Assembly (NCBI GenBank): GCA_913009765.1
Contig: CAJVYT010000228.1
Location: 1-7,052 of the forward strand
DNA: 7,052 bases
DNA from: an uncultured candidate division Zixibacteria bacterium
Lineage (GTDB): Bacteria > Zixibacteria > MSB-5A5 > GN15 > FEB-12
Direction of reading: 5' to 3'
Both the position numbers and the translations under genes were made by a program. Below are positions 1 to 4,736 of the stretch, one piece after another; position 1 is the stretch's first letter; each line of letters starts with the position of its first letter. Under the pieces are notes generated by a model. That model did not search any database, was not told where the DNA came from, and was given only the letters and a program-made list of their open reading frames with translations.

Positions 1-50
1 GTAGAAGCTGTGATGGTATACAGATTGAGCGAGAGGAGGCTGACGGATGA
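1..50 (+). pseudogene. Possible C-terminal scrap of an IS1634/IS4-type transposase
   Basis: Frame 1 reads through a short peptide containing VMVYRLSERRLT before running into the T tract and adapter. Many IS1634/IS4-type transposases end in a similar hydrophobic-then-basic motif (LVY-L-ER-LR), so this may be the last codons of such a gene. The match is short and made from memory, so it is weak. The segment is separated from everything to its right by adapter sequence, so its position here is not reliable. It may instead be unrelated genomic sequence. Confidence 0.25.
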
Positions 51-118
51 TTTTTTTTTTAATGATACGGCGACCACCGAGATCTACACTCTTTCCCTAC
101 ACGACGCTCTTCCGATCT
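51..118. other. Illumina TruSeq universal (P5) adapter plus homopolymer: assembly artefact
   Basis: Bases 61-118 match the complete 58-base TruSeq universal adapter, from AATGATACGGCGACCACC to CTCTTCCGATCT. A run of ten T lies directly before it (51-60). On the opposite strand this reads insert, then adapter, then poly-A, which is the typical pattern when a read passes through a short insert, then the adapter, and then runs off the template. The conceptual peptide across it contains RRPPRSTLFPYTTLFRS, a familiar contaminant in protein databases. Genuine insert DNA starts at about 119. The join to bases 1-50 was probably made by the assembler through the homopolymer. Confidence 0.98.
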
Positions 119-124
119 AAGGAG
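119..124 (+). promoter_or_regulatory. Shine-Dalgarno site of the IS1634-like fragment
   Basis: AAGGAG lies 6 bases upstream of the ATG at 131. It fixes that ATG as the natural start and rules out the longer frame that begins inside the T run and adapter. It begins at the first base after the adapter, so no promoter can be seen. Confidence 0.7.
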
Positions 125-130
125 ACCCCA

Positions 131-331
131 ATGTTCACACGAATCAAAAAACCCGGAAAATATCAATATTTACAAATAGTAGAAACCCGTCGCGAAGGTC
201 AAAAGACCCGGCAACGAGTTATTGCAACCATTGGCCGGGTGGCTCGATTAAACTTGAGGTCCTGGCCCGCGCCGGACGATATCAGAAAGTTCACCCTGAG
301 GGCCAATTATCTAAGGAGCCATCACCGTTAA
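131..331 (+). pseudogene. N-terminal fragment of an IS1634/IS4-type transposase
   Basis: The 66 codons begin MFTRIKKPGKYQYLQIVE and continue through RREGQKTRQRVIATIGR. This is the characteristic N-terminus of IS1634-type (IS4 superfamily) DDE transposases, which normally run to about 450-600 aa. Family resemblance stops near residue 37; the following LNLRSWPAPDD stretch looks frameshifted. From about 253 another frame (LEVLARAGRYQ) reads more plausibly and stays open to about 353. The DDE catalytic domain is absent, so the gene cannot make an active transposase. It is cut off on the right at about 328-335, where an IS3-family fragment of opposite orientation begins. The start codon is chosen from the AAGGAG at 119-124. 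Family assignment rests on the N-terminus alone. Confidence 0.7.
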
Positions 332-435
332 TAGCCAGATCGATGGATATCTAAAAGCTCGCATTGCTTTGAAATGCTAATGTCTTTGCAAGTCGGGTCT
401 ATTAAGACTCGCTTCCTTGTTAAACTATAATTGGA
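328..435 (-). pseudogene. IS3-family OrfB (DDE transposase), 5' fragment only
   Basis: This minus-strand frame overlaps the end of orfA and reads [18 protein letters not shown], then ISISKQCELLDIHRSGYY, then a stop. The pattern R-ALIDP--P-LSI-RQCELL-LSRS-YY is the standard N-terminus of IS3-family OrfB. OrfB is usually about 270-290 aa and carries the rve/DDE domain; here all of that is gone. The loss comes right after SGYY, and the TAA lies at the junction with the IS1634-like fragment. The frame is +1 relative to orfA, whereas IS3 elements normally use a -1 shift, so this copy may also have an indel in the A9 tract at 437-445 or may use its own start codon. Confidence 0.8.
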
Positions 436-709
436 GTTTTTTTTTAAGCCAATCTAATTCAACTTTGAGTTGACCAATTTGTTTATAAAGTTCATCCTCT
501 AAAAATTCTTGCTTCCGTTTCTTGCTTTTGGTTGAGCTTGAAAAAATATCTTTTGAACTGCCAAGCAATTGCTTTTTCCATTGAGTAATCTGATTCGGAT
601 GAATTTGAAATTTGCTCGATAACTCAGATAATGTCTTTTGTTCTTTTAAAGCTTCAATTGCAACTTTTGCTTTAAAATCGGCACTGTAACGTTTTCGTTT
701 CCCTAGCAT
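425..709 (-). CDS. IS3-family transposase OrfA (HTH and leucine zipper)
   Basis: The product is 94 aa. Residues about 5-50 ([20 protein letters not shown] through [13 protein letters not shown]) form the helix-turn-helix of the transposase_8/IS3 OrfA family, which binds the element's terminal repeats. Residues about 70-92 ([20 protein letters not shown]) are the leucine-zipper-like segment OrfA uses to pair with itself and with the OrfAB fusion. The length is typical for an OrfA. The ATG at 709 has a GGGAG Shine-Dalgarno site at 716-720. The frame ends just after an A9 tract (437-445), the usual place for frameshifting to OrfB. Because OrfB is only a remnant, this protein could at most act as a DNA-binding or inhibitory factor and cannot move DNA alone. 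Confidence 0.9.
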   Translation of the reverse strand: MLGKRKRYSADFKAKVAIEALKEQKTLSELSSKFQIHPNQITQWKKQLLGSSKDIFSSSTKSKKRKQEFLEDELYKQIGQLKVELDWLKKKLQL

Positions 710-728
710 CTCATGCTCCCTTTCTTTG

Positions 729-763
729 GGTAGTTAATATAAATATTTATCACCTTAACTACC
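729..763. repeat. Inverted repeat in the IS3 leader
   Basis: GGTAGTTAA (729-737) and TTAACTACC (755-763) are perfect 9-bp inverted repeats around an AT-rich 17-base centre. They lie between the presumed IS end and the orfA ribosome site. They could form an RNA hairpin in the leader or a binding site for OrfA. No function can be shown from sequence alone. Confidence 0.5.
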
Positions 764-767
764 TGTC

Positions 768-1538
768 CTAATTTTGGGGAGTATTATAACATGCTGCCTC
801 TATTACGCCGCTACCAATAGGAAGATGCTTTTCAATTAAGCTATAATAATCCATTCTATGTCTATTGTGTTGTAGATATTTGAGTTCAGATTCAATCTCG
901 TTATTTTTTTTAATTAAACTTCTGCGATATCTTGCGGCTCGTATTAGCTTTGCAGCGCCATTGGGATCATTTTTTAGAATATTCCTATACTTCTCATACC
1001 ATGTTTTTGCATCCAAATCATTCATAAATAGAAGCTGGGACAATTTAGATAAATGCTCTGCAACGTGGAAAAAATCAATAACATGTATAGCGTCAGGATA
1101 TTTGTTGCGAAAATATCGCCAGAATTCTCTGGCTCCATCTGCAATACATACTACATACTTGAATTTATGTTTAGATAGTTTCGCTGCAACTTCTTTCTCC
1201 AATAAAGCCTTAATTGTTTTCTTCCCTTTTTCAGGCATACGACCTATATAAATGGTATTTAAACGTTTCCCCTCAGCATCATAAGTACTTACTGTAGCAG
1301 CGCTGGCGTGTTTCCAACCTTCATCTTTTATGTTAATACTTGTGGCGTCCATGCTTATCGCTAGAGTAACAGCCTCCGAAGCGACTTGTTCTTTTTCAGC
1401 TATGTCATCTGGCAAACCATTTTCTTTAATAAATCGACCTACATAATCAAGAACTCTTTTAACAGTGCTTACTGATGGTTTTAACAGGCTCCACTTTCGG
1501 CAGTGTTCTACAAATTCTCTTATAGTCATAGACGCCAA
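768..1538 (-). pseudogene. ISKra4-like transposase, truncated at both ends
   Basis: The 256-codon frame contains a DDE transposase core of ISKra4 type: SMDAT (D64), CIADGAREFWRYF (D134), IHVIDFFHVAEHL (about 151-163), and LPIGSGVIEAAC with E247. The likely acidic triad is therefore D64, D134 and E247. The family normally continues after GSG-VEAACK for roughly another 80-100 residues. Here the frame changes to YNTPQN and stops because the IS3-family element starts at about 791. The N-terminal DNA-binding part is also gone. The nominal start is a TTG without a ribosome site, and the frame is open a little further upstream (to about 1578) with plausible family sequence before running out near the three-gene transposon. 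Although all three catalytic residues survive, the product should be inactive. ISLre2 would be the alternative family. Confidence 0.85.
771..791 (-). repeat. Putative terminal repeat (left end) of the IS3-family element
   Basis: On the minus strand the element appears to begin TGTTATAATACTCCCC, followed by AAAATTAGGACAGG. The boundary is where the neighbouring ISKra4-like reading frame changes from conserved (GSGVIEAAC) to unrelated (YNTPQN). A TATAAT hexamer lies inside it (783-788) and could serve as a -10 box reading towards orfA. The partner repeat is missing. Confidence 0.5.
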
Positions 1539-1595
1539 ACTATAACAAATATATTTGTATATAAGAAATAAATTTCATAAAAAAATCACTTAAAA
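1539..1595. other. AT-rich junction between the ISKra4-like fragment and the three-gene transposon
   Basis: This short, very AT-rich stretch holds no gene of its own. The minus-strand ISKra4-like frame extends into it, with codons reading IYKYICYSLASMTI. The last codons and stop of the second DDE gene enter it from the right. No target-site duplication of the transposon is obvious when bases left of 1596 are compared with bases right of 4647. Confidence 0.5.
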
Positions 1596-3193
1596 GGGGT
1601 AACAACTTTTGCTGGTTTGAGTGATAAAGTATTTATGCGCTCATTAATTTGGTTCACAAGTTGGTAACGAGTTTCCATGGAAAATTCACTGAGCGCCATA
1701 ATATTTTCATGAATTTTTTCGATAAACACTTTTTGGCGTTGTTGTTTTTTTCTCAGAATCGCCAAAAGCGCCTGGTCGATTTTGTTTTTAAATATGTTGA
1801 TCGTTTTTCTGAATTCAACCGGTAATGCCATTTCAGCTTGCAAAGCAGAGATAACTTTGAGATGCGGTTGATTTTCCAGCAGGTTTTTTTCTTTTTGTTC
1901 TCTTAATTCGGATTTGATTTTTTCTCGTTTTTGCTTGTCCATTTTGTCCAATGCGTAACGACGTCGGGCCGCCTGCTGCTTGCGAGTTTGATTTTTTTCA
2001 TTTTGCATGTTGCGGGCAATGGCAGAAAAATAGGCCATTGTTCTTTTGGCCGGACTAAAGTTATCGTGCCGGCTTTGCACGGCAAACTGCTGTTCAGCTT
2101 TTCTGATCGTCGACAGCTCGATCCATTTCAGGTATTTTTTGAAAACCAAAAGATCACCGCTCAGTTTATGTTCTTTGACAATACTGTCGACCAGATCGTG
2201 AAATTCGGCAGAGACTTTTAAACGCCGCTCGGATTGCGTTTTTTTTCGATCTTGTTGCGCTTTGAGAGTTTTATAAGCCTGTTCTGCTTCTATCGAGTCG
2301 ACCTTAGCTTTCATCAGCTTCTTCGGTGTAAACGGGCAAACCGAGCACCGCGGCGTTTGATTGCGCAGGCGAAGATAAACTTTAGCGATAGTTTTCAAAA
2401 TATTCATGGCCTGCTGCTGCTGTGTGTTTCCCTCGATTTTGATGTGCGAGACTTTTCTTGCAAACAACCCAAATTCGCCTTCGATCTGCCCTTTGGTTTC
2501 GGGACGGTAAGGATGCGCTTTGATCATCAGTGTGCCCTCAGCGCCCAAATCGATGGCTGCTTTGGCGTTGCCGCTGCCGTTATCCACCAATGCAGCAAGT
2601 GGTTTGCGGTGATTTTGGCAGTGATCCTGAAAAGCGCTTTTGACCAGTTCGGCAGTCTCGCTTTTTCCGACCGCACATCCGCCAATAGCATCGGCAGCCA
2701 TGTCCTTGCTAAATTCCAAAACAAACGGATGTTGCTGCCCGCCAAGGGAGACCACGACCTGCTTGCCGTCCAAAACCGTTTGCGCATGTGGAAAATACCG
2801 TTTCACCGGCGGGTGATAATTTGCCTTGGGCAATGCTTTGGCTTTGGGCTTGCGGCAGCCATTCGCCAAAAGCATATCCTCCACGGCCTTGCGCGACGGT
2901 GGCGGCGTCAGCCACGATTGCCGGTTCCATTTTTCTCTGAAATGTTTCATAAAAGCATTGATCTTGACTCGTTGGCGTTCTTTCTCATAACTCTTGTATA
3001 GCTCGACAATAAACTGGATCTGGGCATCGGTAAAAGTCGTCGTTTTGCCGCTCAGGGATTCTTTCGATTCCGGCGTTTTCTCCCAGGCAGAAAGAATATG
3101 CGTACTCAGTCCCAAAAGTTGTGCGGCTCTTGTCCGAGTAAGCTTGAAATTCTGTTGTACTCGTCGGTAAGCTTCTGCCGCTCGGCTGTCCAT
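1586..3193 (-). CDS. Second DDE (rve-fold) transposase, probably expressed as a -1 frameshift fusion
   Basis: The first ATG in this frame is at 3193, giving 535 aa; a TTG at 3253 would give 555 aa. Neither has a convincing ribosome site. Positions below use the 555-aa numbering. Residues 36-58 (KLTRTRAAQLLGLSTHILSAW) look like a homeodomain-type HTH. An integrase core follows: QTVLDGKQ with D162, LVDNGSGN with D224, and HPYRPETKGQIEGEFG with E258, a D-61-D-33-E arrangement. The C-terminal third is basic and rich in K, Q and E (about 320-515), likely helical. The start overlaps the 137-aa gene. An A9 tract at 3203-3211 sits exactly where a -1 shift would join the two frames (DIKK to KRFGMDS), predicting one protein of about 644 aa. 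The last codons cross the terminal repeat, and the stop lies outside it. It resembles retroviral-integrase-type transposases but none that I can name. Confidence 0.8.
   Translation of the reverse strand: MDSRAAEAYRRVQQNFKLTRTRAAQLLGLSTHILSAWEKTPESKESLSGKTTTFTDAQIQFIVELYKSYEKERQRVKINAFMKHFREKWNRQSWLTPPPSRKAVEDMLLANGCRKPKAKALPKANYHPPVKRYFPHAQTVLDGKQVVVSLGGQQHPFVLEFSKDMAADAIGGCAVGKSETAELVKSAFQDHCQNHRKPLAALVDNGSGNAKAAIDLGAEGTLMIKAHPYRPETKGQIEGEFGLFARKVSHIKIEGNTQQQQAMNILKTIAKVYLRLRNQTPRCSVCPFTPKKLMKAKVDSIEAEQAYKTLKAQQDRKKTQSERRLKVSAEFHDLVDSIVKEHKLSGDLLVFKKYLKWIELSTIRKAEQQFAVQSRHDNFSPAKRTMAYFSAIARNMQNEKNQTRKQQAARRRYALDKMDKQKREKIKSELREQKEKNLLENQPHLKVISALQAEMALPVEFRKTINIFKNKIDQALLAILRKKQQRQKVFIEKIHENIMALSEFSMETRYQLVNQINERINTLSLKPAKVVTPFK
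1596..1610. repeat. Terminal inverted repeat, left (gene 3' side)
   Basis: GGGGTAACAACTTTT is a perfect 15-bp inverted match to 4633-4647. It lies within the last codons of the second DDE gene, which reads KVVTP across it. Confidence 0.85.
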
Positions 3194-3519
3194 GCCGAAC
3201 CGTTTTTTTTTATGTCCGCATTGAGTGTCACCAGAATGTTGCGCAGTTCCCAATACAGATCGGCCTGGCGGGCACGTTTTTCAGCGTGATGAAGCTTTTG
3301 CTCAACCTGTTGCTTTTGCTGCTGCAGGCGCTGATTCATCTCTTCCAGCGATGAGACGGTGACATTGATTTTTTTCTTGTGCTTATACGCATTTTTACGG
3401 CTGATGTCCGCTTCCCGGCAAAAAGCAGAGATGTTGATCTTTTCGGAAAAGCCTTTCTGTTTTAGAATTTCGGCCGCATGTAAAATGGCTGCTATCTCTT
3501 CCTTTGTACATTTTGACAT
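3106..3519 (-). CDS. Small HTH/coiled-coil protein, OrfA-like upstream partner of the second DDE protein
   Basis: The product is 137 aa. Residues about 4-50 (EEIAAILHAAEILKQKGF, then INISAFCREADISRKNAYKH) read as a helix-turn-helix DNA-binding domain. Residues about 55-100 (SSLEEMNQRLQQQKQQVEQK and on) form a clear heptad-like coiled coil. This HTH plus zipper layout recalls IS3 OrfA, although the sequence is different. The ATG at 3519 lies 20 bases after the stop of the IS481-like gene, with only a weak AAAGGG upstream, so translation may be coupled. The natural stop is at 3106, but the A9 tract at 3203-3211 (codons 103-106) would let ribosomes shift -1 into the DDE frame. The likely products are thus a short regulator or dimerisation partner and a long transposase fusion. 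Confidence 0.8.
   Translation of the reverse strand: MSKCTKEEIAAILHAAEILKQKGFSEKINISAFCREADISRKNAYKHKKKINVTVSSLEEMNQRLQQQKQQVEQKLHHAEKRARQADLYWELRNILVTLNADIKKNGSAWTAERQKLTDEYNRISSLLGQEPHNFWD
3203..3211 (-). promoter_or_regulatory. A9 slippery tract, candidate programmed -1 frameshift site
   Basis: The minus strand reads GAC ATA AAA AAA AAC in the 137-aa frame. Slipping back one base gives AAA CGG TTC, entering the DDE frame. A run of this length supports both ribosomal -1 slippage (A-AAA-AAA pattern) and transcriptional slippage. The DDE frame is closed upstream by a TGA shortly before 3253, and the small frame ends at 3106, so the tract lies inside the only window where a shift works. Confidence 0.65.
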
Positions 3520-3539
3520 TTTGCAAGACGCCCTTTCGT

Positions 3540-4604
3540 TTAAACGGATGAAGCTGTTTGCTCAATATACATCTTGCGTCCCAAAATTGTCAACTCTATT
3601 TTGCCGTGATGCAAAGAAATGTTGAATAAATTGACCAGGCGATCGGACAGGTTAATGCCGTTTTCAACCAGTTTGGCCATGCTGCGCTGTACCTCCGGCA
3701 ACCAACCGTGAAAGCGGTCGGCCGGCACGCACAGCCCGTCCAGGCCTTGATGCACCCGGTGATAATTGTATCGCCAGAGCCAGTCATTGATTTTGTCGCG
3801 TGCATCGGCAACACTGGCAAACTCGACCTGGCGTACCAGCTCTTTTTGGATGGTTTTATTCACCGCTTCGATTTTGCCAATGGTCTGCGGATGATACGGG
3901 CTGGTGTGAATATGGTAAATATCCATTTCTTCCAAAAACTTTTCAAAGCCGTTAATGCCACGCCAGCCGTGAAACACAAAGCCACGGTCGGAAACCAGAC
4001 GTTCCATTTTGCCGTAGCGGTTGATCGCCTCGGTAACCATGCGCTCGATCAGTTCCATGTTGCACTGTTCTAAAAGTGCAAAACCCAAAAGAAAGCGGCT
4101 GTAATCATCGAGCAGCAAAACAAGGTACACTTTTTGTTTGTGAATATAAAATTCACAAATGTCGATTTGCGCCATCTCCAATGGACGGGAGGCTTCAAAA
4201 CGCGTGTACTCTTTTTTCGGAGCATGACGGCGGTCGAGTTCATAGCCTGCGTCTTTGAGAATTGTGCGAATCGATTCGATGCTGATGGTGACGCCTTCAC
4301 GCCGTAACTGGTTGCGAATCTGGCTTGGGCCAAATCCAGGATCGGTTTCTTTGACGGCCAGGACTTTTTTGCGTTTCCAATCGGGCACAGGCTTGCCGCC
4401 GCGATTGTCTTTGCGGCCGTCTTCAAGTCCGGCAATGCCCTGCTCTTTCATCAGTTTTTGCCAGCGATAGATGATGGCGGGTGAAACATCAAATTGCTCG
4501 GCCGCTGTCTTTACGTTCGTCGCTCGGACAGTTTGAAGTATTTTTTGCTTTTCGGCAACCGTGTAATGCTTGCCGTAATTGCCGGTTTTACCTTGGCTAT
4601 CCAT
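3540..4604 (-). CDS. IS481-like DDE transposase
   Basis: The product is 354 aa from the ATG at 4604, which has a strong AAGGAGG at 4611-4617; an in-frame TTG at 4628 is less likely. Residues about 13-55 (VAEKQKILQTVRATNVKTAAEQFDVS) are an HTH_29/IS481-type helix-turn-helix. A second helical DNA-binding region follows (FGPSQIRNQLRREGV, about 91-106). The rve core shows MAQIDICEFY with D148, RLVSDRGFVF with D206, and HTSPYHPQTIGKIEAVNK with E246, so the full triad is present, with a slightly long D-E spacing of 39. A C-terminal segment of about 50 residues (LVNLFNISLHHGKIELTILG) looks like a small beta-rich domain seen in some IS481-related integrases. It is first in the operon, next to the right terminal repeat, and appears intact. 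The family is clear; its target preference cannot be inferred. Confidence 0.9.
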   Translation of the reverse strand: MDSQGKTGNYGKHYTVAEKQKILQTVRATNVKTAAEQFDVSPAIIYRWQKLMKEQGIAGLEDGRKDNRGGKPVPDWKRKKVLAVKETDPGFGPSQIRNQLRREGVTISIESIRTILKDAGYELDRRHAPKKEYTRFEASRPLEMAQIDICEFYIHKQKVYLVLLLDDYSRFLLGFALLEQCNMELIERMVTEAINRYGKMERLVSDRGFVFHGWRGINGFEKFLEEMDIYHIHTSPYHPQTIGKIEAVNKTIQKELVRQVEFASVADARDKINDWLWRYNYHRVHQGLDGLCVPADRFHGWLPEVQRSMAKLVENGINLSDRLVNLFNISLHHGKIELTILGRKMYIEQTASSV

Positions 4605-4610
4605 AACTTT

Positions 4611-4617
4611 CCTCCTT
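4611..4617 (-). promoter_or_regulatory. Shine-Dalgarno site of the IS481-like gene
   Basis: AAGGAGG on the minus strand lies 6 bases before the ATG at 4604. It decides the start in favour of that ATG over the TTG at 4628. Confidence 0.8.
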
Positions 4618-4632
4618 GTTAATTTCAAGGCG

Positions 4633-4647
4633 AAAAGTTGTTACCCC
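4633..4647. repeat. Terminal inverted repeat, right (promoter side)
   Basis: AAAAGTTGTTACCCC is a perfect 15-bp inverted match to 1596-1610. It lies 28 bases upstream of the ATG of the IS481-like gene, so proteins bound here could also control transcription of the operon. Confidence 0.85.
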
Positions 4648-4736
4648 CTAACCCGGACAAGCCGGAACCAAAAAGTTTTCATTTTTAAAAAATATTTATA
4701 TCTTTCTCTTCGAGTTGAACAGACTTGGGAGAAACG
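4648..4736. other. Intergenic DNA between the transposon and the 502-aa gene
   Basis: This 89-base gap starts with a CCGG-ACAAG-CCGG motif and turns very AT-rich (4675-4705). The AT-rich part could hold the promoter of the 502-aa gene, but no good -35/-10 pair stands out. No piece of the ISKra4-like gene is seen here, so the three-gene transposon does not simply split that gene in two. Confidence 0.4.
4727..4731 (+). promoter_or_regulatory. Ribosome-binding site of the 502-aa gene
   Basis: GGGAG lies 5 bases upstream of the ATG at 4737. It overlaps the alternative TTG at 4725-4727, which makes the ATG the better start. Confidence 0.65.

Larger units (their letters stand above)
328..791 (-). 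mobile_element. IS3-family element, truncated (left end, orfA, 5' part of orfB)
   Basis: Read on the minus strand, this runs from an end beginning TGTTATAATACTCCCC (down from 791) through a leader, complete orfA, and a short 5' piece of orfB that stops at a junction near 330. The terminal TG and the CCCCAAAATTAGGACAG block suit an IS3-family left end. The right end and nearly all of orfB, including its DDE domain, are missing, so no inverted-repeat pair or target duplication can be checked. The left boundary is inferred from where the ISKra4-like protein loses its family sequence and could be off by a few bases. Confidence 0.75.
1596..4647 (-). mobile_element. Three-gene transposon with two DDE proteins and 15-bp terminal inverted repeats
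   Basis: Perfect inverted repeats GGGGTAACAACTTTT (1596-1610) and AAAAGTTGTTACCCC (4633-4647) bracket 3052 bp. Inside, three genes lie on the minus strand in the order: IS481-like DDE transposase, small HTH/coiled-coil protein, second DDE integrase-fold protein. The repeats sit at the outer edges of the first and last genes, as expected for real transposon ends. The gene spacing (20 bases, then an overlap) suggests one operon transcribed inward from the right repeat. No target-site duplication is visible, so the element may have recombined or may duplicate nothing recognisable. I do not recognise this exact gene set as a named IS family. Confidence 0.8.

Noticed and set aside
47..130. N-terminal extension of the IS1634-like reading frame
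   Set aside because: It translates the T run and adapter; the natural start is the ATG at 131 with AAGGAG upstream.
865..1251. 128-codon plus-strand open frame
   Set aside because: Antisense to the ISKra4-like catalytic domain, with no family features.
2234..3001. 255-codon plus-strand open frame
   Set aside because: It is antisense to the second DDE transposase, whose strand shows a D-D-E core. The plus-strand peptide is low-complexity, F/L/R-rich and matches no family I know.
3708..4073. 121-codon plus-strand open frame and similar frames at 4070-4470
   Set aside because: Shadows of the IS481-like transposase in other frames, with no ribosome sites and no recognisable motifs.
1586..4660. 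Target-site duplication flanking the three-gene transposon
   Set aside because: Sequences outside the repeats (TTAAAA on the left, CTAACC on the right) are only vaguely similar; no exact direct repeat is present.
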